This document shows, in pieces, positions 36,190-48,010 of a stretch of DNA of 64,000 bases. How positions within the stretch are numbered: the first letter of the stretch is position 1; each line of letters opens with the position of its first letter. The translations under genes were made by a program, and so were the position numbers. The DNA lies in assembly GCF_949987515.2 (NCBI RefSeq), contig NC_082698.1, forward strand, positions 29,788,070 to 29,852,069, written 5' to 3'. The notes beneath the pieces were generated by a model. That model made no database searches and had not been told where the DNA came from. It was given only the letters and a program-made list of their open reading frames with translations. The stretch comes from Delphinus delphis. Its lineage: Eukaryota > Chordata > Mammalia > Artiodactyla > Delphinidae.

Positions 36190-36345
36190 TCATAGGCAAG
36201 TCCCCTTGCCTCTTGTGCCTCAGGTCCTTCATCTGTAAATTGGTCCTGAAAATAGTACCTACCTTGTGGGCTTGTGGCGAGGGTTAGTGAGTGAATGTGT
36301 GTGAAGCGCCTGGCACGTAGAAAGCTCCGTAGGAATGTGAAGTAG
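36190..36345 (+). mobile_element. MIR (3' part)
   Basis: Contains gcctcaggtccttcatctgt, aaatagtacctaccttgtgg and gcgcctggcacgtagaaagc. Confidence 0.75.
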
Positions 36346-38892
36346 TATTAGTTTTACCGCAGTCCCATGGCATCGCCTCTGCCTATCCCTCCTGTCATCA
36401 AATGAACTATTAGTGCCCTGAGTGAGGGACTGAGACTCCTACTTCCATGAGGCCTCCCCCAGCACCCAGCAGGGAGTGGTGGGCCCCTGAGCCTCCTCCA
36501 CTTGGCCTTCTCAACTGGCCACCTGGCGACAACTGCTGGTTCCACTGAGCTCTGAGACCTTCAATGCTCCCTTAATGCCAACAGGCCAAAGTCTGGGTGG
36601 GAATGGAAGTCCTCAGATGTGCCTCTCAGAGGGGCCGTGACCTCCAGAGCCCCCTACCCTGCCCTTGAATGCCCTGTTTCTCCCAGGCCTCCGGGCTGTA
36701 GGAGTCACCCCCAGGGACTCGGGAGAGCCCCTCTCTCCTACAACTAACAGCCTCTCTTCTTCCCGAGCTGCTGCCCCCGACTCAGTGAGGGGCCCCAGGG
36801 CAGAGTGCAGCTACAAGGAGCCAGAAGGTGGGATTACACGCTGACATGGGCCAGGGGCCAGTGCTGGGTGTTTATTGCCAGTGCCATCGACCCACACAGC
36901 TCACTGTTTATCTGTCTTCCTGACACACCTAATTACCCAGGTTGCAGCTGCCAGAGCGTTTGCTCTTCCTAAATCACAGGCTCCCATCCCTCCTGTCGCC
37001 CAGGCCTCCAGGCCTCTGCCTGCAGAAGGGCTGCCACTGATTTTGCCGTTCCCATTTATGATCTACAAGGCTGTGCATCACTGCTGCACATTCTACCTTA
37101 GTTTATTCTTCTGGGCGTCCCTGGTCAGCTCAGAAGTCAGGAGGCTGGAAGGGGGGAAGAGGCTAACAGTACGTGGCGCCCTAACCCCTCTGGCCACAAA
37201 GCCCAGAACGTGGCCCGAAGTCAACACCCCCGCGCAGCAGTTTGCTAAGAACAAGGCTAGTTCTGCCGGATGCTGACAGGTGAGCTGCAAAAAGGGGTTC
37301 CATGGCCGAGTGTGTTTGGGAAAGGCTGGCTCAGGTCAAATTAAGCCCGTGATTTATTGCAGGACTTTTCAAAGTTTCGATAGACTGATGTCCACTGAGA
37401 ATCTCCAAGGGTGGATGGAAGGTGCAGTCTTTCCTGAACACAGACGCTCACGAAATCTTTTCTCCAGGCAGCTGGCAGAGACCAGGGTTCCACAAAGCAC
37501 ACTTTAGGAAATGCTGGGAAATGTGGGCAGGGGGAATTGGGGGTGATGAGGCAAAGAGAGGGGTATAGAGTCACCCTGGGCTCGTTTTTTCCTCTTGTCT
37601 AGCTGAGGCAGGAACTTAGCAGCTTGAGAAATTTCTCCCGCTGAATGCAGAGGTGCCCATCAGAGCTCTGCAGAGCCCAGCCGCCCGCAGCTGCTTTCTC
37701 ACCTAGGCTAAGCTTTGGTAGAGTTTAACCTCAGGATTTCAGGTGGGACTAGACGAGCTGGAGGTACTGTCCAAAGAGGCCCTGGTTTGACAGAGAAGGG
37801 CAAGGTTGCTCGCTGTTGTGAAAGCTGGGCACCCGGAAGCCTGCAGTGCCGTCCTCGGAGGCCCCCCAGGCGTCAGAAGGCGATGACAAGGCTGCCACTG
37901 CCTCGGGAACAGGCATGAGGATGGCAGTCTCAGTCCACAGTCCCTTTTCCGCAGTCCTGAAATCCAGAACGCTCTGAAAGCCTCAAGTGCTTTTTTTAAG
38001 TTCGTGGGAAAGTGAATTGATAGCAAAACCTGTCCTGAGCTGACGTGAGCTATTTATGGGCTATATTTATCCCACCTAGTGTGACTATTTGTATATTTCA
38101 CTGCAGAAATATTAATGTGTTTAATTACAGGGTGCTGCCCCGGTCCCTGATGGGGCTGTTATGTAATAAACGGTGGACGCACTGTGTTGCCTTTCTGACA
38201 CGTGAAAGGAAAAGAATCTCAATCTCTAGACACATCTGGTCCCCGGGGATTGCGACGAGGGCCCGGGAGCCCGGGGTGGCACAGAGCGGCCAGAGGACAG
38301 TCCCCGCGTGCCGACCCGGGGCCCCAGAGTTTTCCCCTGCGGTTCCCACAGCGATGCTGGGAGGGAGGAGGCACAGCCGTCACCCCCAACTCTCAGATGA
38401 GGAAACCGAGGCTGCGGAGAGGATAAGGAACCGGCCAAGGCCCCGAGCAAACAGGAGTCAGAGCTGGACACAGGCTCAGGCCCTCTGAGTCGGCACCTGC
38501 GCTTCTGTCCAGATCAGGCTCCTCAGCGGCCCCCGTGGGCCACCCTCCCAAGCCAGGCAGCTCTGTGCAGACCCCAGCTGCGGCTCCTCAGCCCAAGCCC
38601 CACCCCATAGACGCCAGCAGGACCCCTGGATCTGCCTTCCGCTCTGCTGGGAAAGGGCCTTCCCCTCCTCCTCTGCGCCGCCGGGAGGGCCAGGCAGAGT
38701 GGCACAGCTCTGCCCCCGTGCCAGCTCCCTGGAGTCCGGGGAGCATCCCGAAGGCCAGCTCCAGGCCCCGCAGACGATACGCCAGCCCCTGAGTGTCCCC
38801 GGGGTCTTAGGAGGTGCCTGTGTGAGGCCACTCGGAGAGCACACCCTTGGTCCTCTCCCAGGCAAAGCCACCTGAGGAGCCTCCTGTGCACA

Positions 38893-39095
38893 GCCCTCAC
38901 CGCACACACTCACACTCATCCACTCACTCTCACACTCATTCTTACACTCGATCTCACACTCACACTCATTTTTACTCACATTCTCACTCTCACGCACCCA
39001 CTCACTCCTGTGCATTCCCACACACTCACTTTCACACACTTATCCTCACACTCACTCTTACACTCACTCTCCCCACACTCACTCTCACCGCACCC
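38893..39095. repeat. CACTC-rich low-complexity tract
   Basis: About 200 bases built from imperfect cactcacact, cattct and cttacact units. The strand is strongly biased to C, A and T. Confidence 0.9.
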
Positions 39096-39189
39096 CTGCA
39101 GTGCAGAGCTGAGGTCCCGGAAGCACCTCAGAGGGTCCCCCTGTCTATGAACGGGAATAATCGACCTCCAACCCCTTGGGGGATGGGCG

Positions 39190-39345
39190 GCGCCGTGCTA
39201 ACTCTTTCAGGTGCATCATCTCATTCACCCCTTGAATTAAGCTGGAATGCAGCTGTTATTGTCCCCATTTCCAGATAAGGACACTGAGGCTCAGACTTGC
39301 CCGAAGTCAACAACTAGAGCCCAGAAGTAGAATCTCGGTAGAACC
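39190..39345 (-). mobile_element. MIR
   Basis: Reverse MIR: gtgcatcatctcattcaccc, tgtccccatttccagataag and gacactgaggctcagacttg. Confidence 0.75.
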
Positions 39346-40004
39346 GAGCCTGAGACTCAGCCCCGTTTACTCTGAACCCCGAGTTCCCGACCACCGCGTC
39401 ACCTGCTCCCCTCAGGCTGCGCCCATTGCCTCTCCACAAACCCTCACCCCATCGGAGTGCCGACCCCACTGCCATCCAGTTTTCCTGGAGTGTTGGTGAC
39501 ACACCTGTCAGAGCTCAACTTCCAGCCCCTTCCTCGATTTGGACTTAGAGACCCACCCGCCAGCCCGGACCATTTCTTCTGAGACCCAGATCAGGTCCTG
39601 TGGTTCAGCAGAGAATGTGGGCGGCAGCTCCTGGAGAAAGAGACGTCCTTGGTTGAGTTTGGGCGTGAAATACTGGCAATCCCAGGGTCGTGCTCGTGGC
39701 GCGGCAGGAGCGCAGTGCAGACCGCGAGATCCCGGGTCAGCTCCAGGCCCCAAGACCCCGTGTTGAGGGTCAGCTCAGCACCAGGAGTGGGCACACGGCC
39801 TCCCAAGTTCCTGAGGGCTGGGCCGACCATTTTCATAAGCCTCAGAGTCTCTTCTCTCAACTGAGAATCCCTGCATGTCCCCAGGAGAGGGGTCGCAGCT
39901 GCCTAAGCGCTCACCGTGCCGCAGGCGACCTGTTCACCTGTGGCCCCAGCCCCTGCGGTAGGTGCCGCACCGGCCACCAGCCCTCCCTTCCCTCCTCTCT
40001 CCAG

Positions 40005-40141
40005 GGGTGGCCACGTACACGGACAAGTTGTTCAAGTTCCGCAATAACCGCTGGGAAGACGTCCTGAGTGACGAGGTCAACGTGGCCCGCGGCGTGGCCA
40101 GCCTCTTTGCCGGGCGCTCTGTGGCCTGCGTGGACAGGAGG
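40005..40141 (+). CDS. CRTAC1: CRTAC1 exon 4
   Basis: The exon is 137 nt. Two bases complete the glycine codon begun in the previous exon, and 45 codons follow, ending in phase 0. The acceptor is ctctctccag and the donor is gtgagt. The translation begins VATYTDKLFKFRNNRWEDVL and ends SLFAGRSVACVDRR. It continues the beta-propeller; the FRNNRWEDVL segment is the loop and strand typical of these repeats (N-LF-N-GDGTF-D type, here degenerate). The last residue before the junction is Arg, where human has Lys as I recall it. Frame and sites are intact. Confidence 0.95.
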
Positions 40142-40284
40142 GTGAGTCCAGGGGTACATGGGGGCCTGGGGAGAAGGGGGGCACACATCGATGTGTTGGC
40201 CAGGAGGGGAGACCCAGGCAGACGTCCCCGGACAGAGCATGGCTCCCGAGGGCAGAGCCCAAGGCCGCTCCCGCAGGGCCTTAC

Positions 40285-40450
40285 GCGTAGTAGGTGCTAA
40301 CATACTTTCACATCCTTTCTCCCCCGAGGCCTTTCCAGCAACCAGGGGCTGTCATCGTTGTGTCCACTGGGCAGAGGAGGGCACTGAGCCCCAGCTTGGA
40401 GCAGGGACCTGTCTGAGGACCCAAAACAGATTGGTGGTGTGGCTCGGACA
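40285..40450 (-). mobile_element. MIR (diverged)
   Basis: Contains gtgtccactgggcagaggag and gggcactgagccccagcttg in reverse MIR order. Confidence 0.5.
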
Positions 40451-40489
40451 TGAATCAGACTCTCTCAGCTCTGAACCTTGTGCTCATTC

Positions 40490-40560
40490 ATTCGTTTATT
40501 CAACTCTTATTTACGAAGTGCCTACTATGTGCCAGGCATTGCACCATCAGGCCTTCTCCC
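40490..40560. repeat. Old interspersed repeat, tgtgccaggc family
   Basis: Contains attcattcgtttattcaact, cgaagtgcctactatgtgcc and aggcattgcacc. Confidence 0.5.
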
Positions 40561-41734
40561 CCATAAGTACTTATGGAACAAGTGAAGGCACAAGCAAAGT
40601 GGCTCGTGGGTGGGTGAGTGGAGGGTTGCCTGAATGACAAGTACTTTAGTTAACCCATAGCTCCATCAATCCTTTCCCGCCCGGCTGGTCCACCCGGCAC
40701 ACAGGTGCTCAACTCGGAGTGCGGGGTAGAAAGGCCAATTGGCGAGGGCAGGAGCAGCTGCAGCCATCTGCCCTGTGGGGCGCCCACCCCCCACCCCGGG
40801 CGTGCGTCCCGGCCAACCAGCCAGAGCCAGAGCGTGGAGTGGAGGTGATTTATCCCGCCCGTCACCTGCTTCCCTGCCGCCCCCTCCCTGGCTTTACGAA
40901 ATAGTCCTCACTAAGTCAGGGACCCAGCTGCTGCCCAGCTTCCATGGGAGCATCTCTGGCCCCCGTTCTGGGGACAGGCACAAGGGGGCCAACTCTTTCG
41001 GGACTGAGATGGGGACTGATGTGGCACTGAGGGGACTGGGCATTCAGCGTGATCTTCACAGCGGGGGCCTCCAGGCCTGGGAGAAGGCAGGTGCCAGGTA
41101 TAAATACTATTGCTTATCAAGCTGGTGCCGGGAAGAGCACCAGGCCGGGCTGTGAAGCCACACTTGGCCCTGCCTGGTGGGAGGAAACCGGGAGGCGGCT
41201 CAGCGAGCCGCCCCGGGGACTGGGGGTTCTGGGGGGCGCCAGGCCTGGCCGCGCTGCTGCCAGGCCTCTTCCCGTGTCTCCTCCTGGCTCCCTGTCTCAC
41301 CCCTTCAGGACCAGGACTGCCACACTCGGCTAAGGCAGGAATCTTCTCAGCACTGGTGGGAGGGCCTGAAGGTTAATCACAGAGACTCGCTGTGTCCTAA
41401 CAAGGTCATCTGAACACCAACGCACTTAACCACAGGAGGGGGGCGCCACGTGAAGTGCAAAAAGAGAAGCACAGGAGGCGGGCACTTAGTGGCTTGCTCA
41501 CTCCCTACCCAGGCCCAGCCTCAGGGAACTAGAAAACGCCCACACAGCTGGTCTGCCGCCAGGAGAGGGGCTACTTGCTGCATCCAGCCACCACCTTGGC
41601 AACCCCTGAGGCCTGAGAACTGTGGAGAGGTCAATGCCGGTGTGGAAGTTGAGAGACAGGGATGCAGTGTGGTATGGGAAAATACAAGAGCAGTCATAAC
41701 GTTAAGAATATAACATTAACATAACAAAGACAAT

Positions 41735-41965
41735 AATAATATAATAATAGCTAACGCTTGTTGAACTGGCCACATGCCAAGCTCTGTGCTAAGTGGTTTC
41801 CACGTACCATCTCATTGAATCCTCAAAGTAAGCCTATGAGGTACATGTTATCATTATCCCCATTTTACAGGTAGGGAAACTAAGGCTTCTAGCAGTAAGC
41901 TACTTGGCCTTGGTCACCACAGTAAGCGGCAGGCAAAGGCAGGAATTGAGCCCTGCTGGCTGAAA
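41735..41965 (-). mobile_element. MIR
   Basis: Reverse MIR with caagctctgtgctaagtggt, ccatctcattgaatcctcaa, ttatccccattttacaggta and gaggtacatgttatcattat. Confidence 0.85.
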
Positions 41966-42109
41966 ATAATCAGATGCCTTCACCTCCCTGCTGCCCTGCC
42001 TCCGGGTAAACCCGTGTCAGATACACATTTCTAACCCCAGGTTCTATTACAACGTCTGACCTCCTCCTTCCTCAGCCCCACAACCCCTACCTGGGGCCTG
42101 TTAGCATAC

Positions 42110-42250
42110 CTGCTCCAGACTAGCAGCATCAGCATTGTTAGAAATGCAAATTCTCAGGTCCTACCCCACTCCGCCCTCCAGACCTACCAATCAGAACCCC
42201 TGGGGGTGGGGCCCCGCAGCCCTGGTTTCAACTGGGCCCAAAGGTGACTC
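42110..42250. mobile_element. MER5A/MER20-like hAT relic
   Basis: Contains cagcatcagcattgttagaa, atgcaaattctcaggtccta and aatcagaacccctgggggtg. Confidence 0.7.
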
Positions 42251-42474
42251 TGAATTATGCTAAAGCTTGACAGCTTCGCACCAGGTAATAGCCTCAACCC
42301 CTACGGTGTGCCGTTCTCTCCCGCTCCCCTCGCAGCCCTCATCCGTTCTCTGTCCCAAACCTGGAGAACCTCTGCCCTTCATCTTCAGGTGACTCATCAC
42401 TCATCCACCTTTCTGGATCCAGCTCAAAGCCGATCTCTTACAAGAAGTGTTCCCTGATCGATAATGATTCTGCC

Positions 42475-42690
42475 TCATGTTTATATAGCATTTTTATCTT
42501 TTCAAAGACGTTTCACATGCGTTGTCTCACTTCATCTTCTCAGCAGCCCTGCCAGGAAGCAGGGGGGTTATGATTCCCACTTAACACGTGAGGAGATACG
42601 GCCAAAGTGGGCGAGGGACCTGCCCAAGGGCACAGAGCCAGTTGGGACAGAGCTGTGACTAGGATCCAGACTGACAGCCCCAGACCAGTG
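42475..42690 (-). mobile_element. MIR
   Basis: Contains cacatgcgttgtctcacttc, atcttctcagcagccctgcc and gacctgcccaagggcacaga. Confidence 0.75.
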
Positions 42691-42850
42691 GTTCTCAAAG
42701 TGTGGTTCCTGAAACAGCAGCACCAGCTTCACCTGGGAACTTGTTAGAAATGCAGATTCTTGGGGCTTCCTGAATCAGAAACTCTGGGGATAGGACCCAG
42801 CATCCATGTTTTCATAAGCCCCCCAGGTGATTCTGAGGTTGGCTACAGGG
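42690..42850. mobile_element. MER20-like hAT relic
   Basis: Contains gtggttctcaaagtgtggtt, cacctgggaacttgttagaa, atcagaaactctggggatag and ccccccaggtgattctgagg. Well preserved. Confidence 0.8.
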
Positions 42851-43269
42851 TGAGACCCACTGCCCTTGACGCAAAGCTGCAGAAACACCTTCCTTCCCCT
42901 GGAACCAGCTCCCCCTCCCAGAATTACTGGGTCAAGTTCACATGTGAATTTCTTCAGTCTTCTATAACTGTAACACATCTATGTTTTTCTGTCAACCCAA
43001 TACACTGAAGTAAGGAACTAGGTATAAATGAATTTTATAAATATCCTAATTTCTAGCAGAGTGCATTTCAGTTCATCTGGGCTTAATTGCCCATTTGTCG
43101 ATGAGATTGCTAACAGCTGGTACGGTCAGGAAGCGTCACAGTGGTGGTGCACTTTCCCCTTTGGCCCCATTCATTCTCTCTTCATCCAGCCATTCCACAC
43201 ACATATACCAAGCTCCTGTGATGGGCAAGAACCTTTCAAAGTTCTCCCCTAATCACAAAACCATGTTGT

Positions 43270-43435
43270 AACGCAGTGCAACTCAAAGTTCATTTTTGTG
43301 TAGGGATCACTGGGGATCTTGTGGCAATGCAGGTTCTGATTCAGCAGGTCTGGGCTGGGGCCTGAGAGTCTGTATTTCTAACACGCTCCCAGGTGACACG
43401 GATGCTGCTGGTCCAGGGACCACTTTGAGTAAAAA
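43270..43435. mobile_element. MER5A/MER20-like hAT relic
   Basis: Contains gcaatgcaggttctgattca, gcaggtctgggctggggcct and tctaacacgctcccaggtga. Confidence 0.7.
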
Positions 43436-43609
43436 GACTTGTAAAGCATCGGTTCCCAGATAGCAGGCTAGAGACTCAGGGAACCAAAAATGAAGGGGCC
43501 GAGAAGTCTTTACAGAACAGGTTGGCCACCTTCTCCAGCGTCCTCCCCCCACAGGCCCCGCCTTGCTTTGTACATTCTGACAGCATTGAACGAACTGTTT
43601 GTGGCTTCC

Positions 43610-43745
43610 CGACATTCATCACTCTCTGTCTCATCTCTGCCTGGAAGGTTCTTTCCCCTCCACTTCACCTGGCCAAGACTTCTCTTAGAAAGCCTTTTCT
43701 GAACTCCCCATGGCGAGGTGCCCTTCCTCTGGGTTAAGAGCCTCT
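43610..43745 (-). mobile_element. L2 fragment
   Basis: Contains catctctgcctggaaggttc and agaaagccttttctgaactc, the antisense L2 3' pattern. Confidence 0.6.
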
Positions 43746-44061
43746 CTTCTGTGCACCCAGGAAACCCTGTACACACTCAATCAGACATGTAATTGCTGAT
43801 GCACCTGCTTCCGCCAGGAGACCCTGAACTCCTTCCTTGGCTTCACCCACCTGTTAGACCCAAGTGTCTCCTAATCAGTTTCCCCAAAGAAAATGGTCCC
43901 AAAGAAGGGATAAAGTGACCAGTTAGGTGAGAGGGGCTGTCATGGGACCATTGGACGGGAAATAGAGGAAAGCAAAGAGGGCTGAGAAGAGGTGGTGACA
44001 GAGCACACTTTGCTGCCTTAAATTCAGCTGTTTTTCCTGGGTTGTTTTGTGTTTATAGCGT

Positions 44062-44262
44062 CCTTCGTTTTTTTTTTTTTTTTTTTTTTACTTTTAAAGT
44101 ATAGTCGGTTTACAATGTTGTGCTAGTTTCAGGTGTACAGCAAAGTGATTCAATTATACATACATATATACCTATGTTTTTTAGATTCTTTTCTCTTATA
44201 GGTTATTACAAAATACTGAGTATAGTTCCCTGTGCTATACAGCAGGTCCTTGTCAGCTTCCT
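44062..44262 (-). mobile_element. L1 3' end with long tail
   Basis: A T run of about 23 bases at 44068-44090 is followed by gtcggtttacaatgttgtgc, aggtgtacagcaaagtgatt and cctgtgctatacagcaggtc. This is the antisense 3' terminus of an artiodactyl/cetacean-type L1, 5'-truncated. Confidence 0.8.
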
Positions 44263-45235
44263 TTAAACTAGACTATAAGCAACCTAAGGACAAAGACTTG
44301 GTCTTAAGTACATTTATACCCCAGCACCTTGCACATCATTAGAGCTCAAGAAATATGTACTGTCTGATTAATTGGAGGGAAATGCTGCAAGGGATAAGAG
44401 GAAAGCTAGAAAACTGATTGAGAAATTGTGTGAATCTCTTGGGGGAAAGAAGGTATCCATTGAAGAAACACCATTATAATAACAGGCAGGAAAGAATCTT
44501 TCATCAGCTGTGTCTTGGACTAGAGAAGAGAATGCCTACAGCAAGGAGGAGCTGGTGCCCAGGGCTTCTCCTGGATGCAAAGGGGAAAATATACATACAT
44601 ATTTGAGACAGTGTTATAAAGGCAGGAGCAATATACTATTTCTTTCTGGTAACGTGGGAAAAACAAGGGGGTGGAAGTGGGAAGGAGGAGCCTGGCGTAG
44701 CTGAGCCTATCGAGCTACCCAAGTGGAGGAGTGAAGAAGTACAGGGTGGAGGTGGGGCAGGGAGATGGCTCACGAATTTGCTTGTCATCTTGGCTGGAGC
44801 GAGCTAGAATGGGAGAGCGAGACTGAGAATAATGGGAATTGGTAGATCAATCAATCAGCAAATATTTATTGAGCAGCTACCCCGGCTGGCAGCTGGAGAG
44901 AGCTCAGCTGGAGGAGAAGGCACATTAGAAAACTGTCTATAAAAAGGTGGTTGTGGAGGAGAGGGAGGGATGTTCTTCTGGAACAGGATGGAAGGAAAAG
45001 CGGGGCCGCTTTGCTGTAGGACTCTGGGGGTGTCGTGCGCTTCGTAGCCTCTATGAAAAGCACCTCTGGAGTTGTGTCGTGCAAGGTCACGCACGCCAGA
45101 CCCCGGGAGCAGAGGCCGAACCTGTGAAAGAGCTATGGTCCTGCGAGAGGAGCGGGGGAGCTGCTCTCTGGGCCCCCCGCCCCCCGACCCCGCGCCGTGG
45201 TCCTGCTCAACTACCCTCCTTCCCTTCCTCCTCAG

Positions 45236-45392
45236 GGCTCCGGACGCTACTCCATCTACATCGCCAATTACGCCTACGGTAATGTGGGCCCTGACGCCCT
45301 CATTGAAATGGATCCGGAGGCCAGTGACCTCTCCCGGGGCATTCTGGCGCTCAGAGACGTCGCTGCTGAGGCTGGGGTCAGCAAATACACAG
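45236..45392 (+). CDS. CRTAC1: CRTAC1 exon 5
   Basis: The exon is 157 nt, starts in phase 0 with GGC TCC GGA and ends after one base of a glycine codon. The acceptor is tcctcctcag and the donor is gtaggc, which has G at +5 but C at +6. It encodes GSGRYSIYIANYAYGNVGPD, then ALIEMDPEASDLSRGILALR, then DVAAEAGVSKYTG. The first part is a propeller strand and loop. The D-VAAEAGV segment matches the conserved connector (D-A--AGV) that ends each repeat in the ASPIC/UnbV family. The exon looks fully functional. Confidence 0.95.
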
Positions 45393-47718
45393 GTAGGCGG
45401 AGTGACATGGGGGGGCTGTGAGCTGGAGGGGCTGGGGGCTGGAACCCCGCAAGGCTGAGTCTAATACATCAGAGACCACCGGAGAGGGTGGGTTTGTGTC
45501 TCTGGGGAGGGAGGATGAAGGCTTTATTCCATCCCACCACCCATAGACGGCTTCTTCCCACGCGACCTCTCCAGATGATGAGACATCTGGCAGGGGTGGG
45601 CTTTTGGGGGGGGCCAGTGGGTGACGTCAGACAGCCAAGAACATCACCACATCATCCTCTCCTTGGAACCTCTTGCCCCATTCCCTGCTGTAACCCGAAT
45701 GATGGGTGAACAGGTTCTGTAGGAGAAAACTGACAAGTCACAGAGGCCGAGATTTAAAGCCTTCTTTATTGCCAAACAGCAGGTAAAATTATTTACCTGC
45801 ACATAAGCGGCCAGGAAGTGAGCGCTAAATCCCTAACCTGCAGCTGGGTCCTGTCTCAGATAACTGAGCTCAAAGAATTGTGTTCTTGTTCCAAAACCTC
45901 TCCAGCACTTTTTTTGAAGTCACGCTCCCCGCACATCTTTCTGGATGGGGGACCTATTGTCAGAGTCTCTGACAGGGAGATTGTTCTAGGGAAGGCTGTT
46001 TTTCTAATTCCAGCACGGCTGCTGACTAAACTCTGATCATCTGCCAATAGACTGCTGATGGCAGAGCAATCCAGTTCCCGTCTGGGGCGCCAAAAATCAG
46101 GAAGCCAGAGGTGTACACGGCTTCTCACGTGAACTCTGGCCTCACTCACACCCAACCTGCACTTTGGGTGTAGAAATTCCCTCAGTGGTTGACCTTCCCG
46201 ATATATCCATCCCAATTTACACTACAGAATTCCAAGTGGCAGCTGGCCTGGATCCAAATTTGGGGGCCGGAAGGATCCTTGAAGGGTCATTTGGGCCATT
46301 CCCCCTGCCGCCAGACACCTGGGTGGTGGCATCGTCTCAAAGCCCTACCCAGAAAGGGTTGCCACAGCCTCTCCCGAGTTTACCATGCCTCTCTCCAGCC
46401 AGCTCTCCACCTCAGTGAGAGGGAAAGATTGATGTTGACCTGTCTGACAAAGTTTGTGGGAACAAACGGCTAGACAATAAAACAGTTTGCACAGCTCAGC
46501 TCCATCAGAATGCGCGAGAGCTCTGCCTGGGAACGTGCAGCAGAGAGGCTGAATGTCAGTAATAAACCATGTTTTCCTGGGAAAAGGAATAAACGTGCAG
46601 GAGCTTCAGCCTCGACTTGTGCAGACAATTTTTCTGAACAGTTCTCAGTTCTATGCACTGGGCTGGTTTGGCAATTAAGTGCCTTGATCTGCAGGAGAAG
46701 GAGGGGAGACTGGGGAGATGAAGCACTTGAAAATGATGAGCTGGAAGGGAGGCAAGGTCTGGGAGCGAGGGTTATACACAGAATCAAAGAATTCAGAAGG
46801 CTGGGTGTGAGCATATAGGGGACACTGTTCACGCTGGTGGGGCTGGCAGAAGGGCTGGCAGGAACCAGGGACGGGGAAGGAGGGGACCAAGAGGAGACCG
46901 CTGAGGAGCACAGGGTGGGGATAGGGGCACCGGCCAACTGTGCCAGGCTGTGCTGGAAGGACGGGGCAGCTCAAGGAAGGGAAAGCAGCTTCCGTGGAGC
47001 ATGCAGGCAGGCCGGGGCAGCTGGCATGCCCAGAGGACATGTTAGAGCAGCGTTGCAGACTTCCAAAAGCCATTTGGCTGACAAGAACCTATTTGGCCCA
47101 CCAAGTTACTATTCCGTCTGCCCGCCTTCCCAGCCCACCCTTTCCCTGCCCTCCAAGCCCCGCAACGCTACCGTGCAGCCCCCGTCGTCACTCTGTTCAC
47201 AACACATGGACATATGGCTGGAAAACTAGCCCAGAGCAACCTCCTGAGCCCCAGGAATGGACCCCAATGTAAGCGCCTGACTGCCGAGGCTCTGCCACGT
47301 GGCCAGTGCTCAGCTCCAGGCTGGTGCCCTGGGGCCTGGGGAGTGGGGAGAGACGCAAGCAGTGAGGGAAGCAAGCCATGGCCAGATGTGCAGTCAGGTC
47401 CCCGGAGCCAAGGCACACAACACCCATCTGCCAGACAGACCCTGGAGAACCTCCTGTTTGCAAAAGAACAAATCCAGGTCCAGAGAGGAGAAGAGACTTG
47501 CCCAAGGTCACACAGGAGGTTTGCAGAGAAACTAGCACTTAGAGCCCTGGCCCCTGATGCCTAAACTGCCACAACCAGCTGACCTTTCTGATGACCTCCA
47601 GCTTGAGAATCCTGCTCCAGCCTGCAAGACAGAAAGGGTTGGTGAAAGAGGAAGGGGCCCGACCACCGAAAACTCAGCCCCCGGGACTGGCCCTCTGGAC
47701 TTTAATTGCGGCTCCCGG

Positions 47719-47744
47719 TTTTTTGTTTTTGTTTTTGTTTTTTT
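47719..47744. repeat. (GTTTTT)n tract
   Basis: A short run of T interrupted by single G bases. Confidence 0.9.
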
Positions 47745-47779
47745 GCCTGAAACAGCTGCCTGGCCTGGGCTGCTCAGGG

Positions 47780-48010
47780 TAGCAGTGGGTTGGCCTGGGC
47801 ATACCGGTCTGCAGGCCGGGCAATGGCGAAGCCCGCACCGGGCTGTCCGGCTCCGCGGGAGGAGGAGGGGAGGCATGTCGTCCGGACTCGGGATTCTGCC
47901 TGCGGCCGCCGCTCTACTGGGTCTACAGTGCCATCTAGCGGCCAGCGCGCTACTCGAGGGTACTCGAGGGCCCCTGGAGGGCGGCGCAGCCAGAGCTGCT
48001 GGTGCAGAGT
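47780..48010. promoter_or_regulatory. CpG-rich intronic patch
   Basis: CpG steps are frequent here (for example gcggccgccgctc and gccagcgcgctactcgaggg) compared with the rest of intron 5. It contains the CTCF-type motif at 47926-47944. There is no known CRTAC1 start here that I can support, so it could be a boundary, enhancer or cryptic promoter. Confidence 0.45.
47926..47944 (-). promoter_or_regulatory. CTCF-type binding motif
   Basis: The - strand reads TGGCCGCTAGATGGCACTG, which follows the 19-base CTCF core consensus (TGGCCASYAGRKGGCRSTA type) at nearly every constrained position. Binding is inferred, not shown. Confidence 0.6.

Larger units (their letters stand above)
27878..40004 (+). 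other. CRTAC1: CRTAC1 intron 3
   Basis: The intron is 12.1 kb, donor gtaagg and acceptor ctctctccag. It holds a MIR (28615), a CA microsatellite (29235), an L2 (31085), two CHR SINEs (31551 and 33999), an old L1/HAL1 fragment (32570) and an artiodactyl-type L1 3' end (34299). Near the 3' end there is a CpG-rich patch (38240-38330) and a CACTC-rich low-complexity tract (38893-39095). No coding sequence is recognised. Confidence 0.9.
40142..45235 (+). other. CRTAC1: CRTAC1 intron 4
   Basis: The intron is 5.1 kb, donor gtgagt and acceptor tcctcctcag. It contains MIR relics (40285, 41735, 42475), several MER5A/MER20-like relics (42110, 42690, 43270), an L2 piece (43610) and an L1 3' end with a long T tract (44062). 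A TATAAATA sequence at 41099-41106 lies just upstream of a GC-rich stretch, but I see no transcript evidence. Confidence 0.9.

Noticed and set aside
38476..39039. 187-codon - strand frame rich in Glu, Ser and Cys
   Set aside because: The composition comes from the CACTC-rich low-complexity tract.
46446..46470. ACAAAG/TTTGT pair suggesting a SOX9 dimer site (cartilage gene)
   Set aside because: The half-sites overlap, with no spacing of 3 to 4 bases, so it is not a good SOX9 dimer element.
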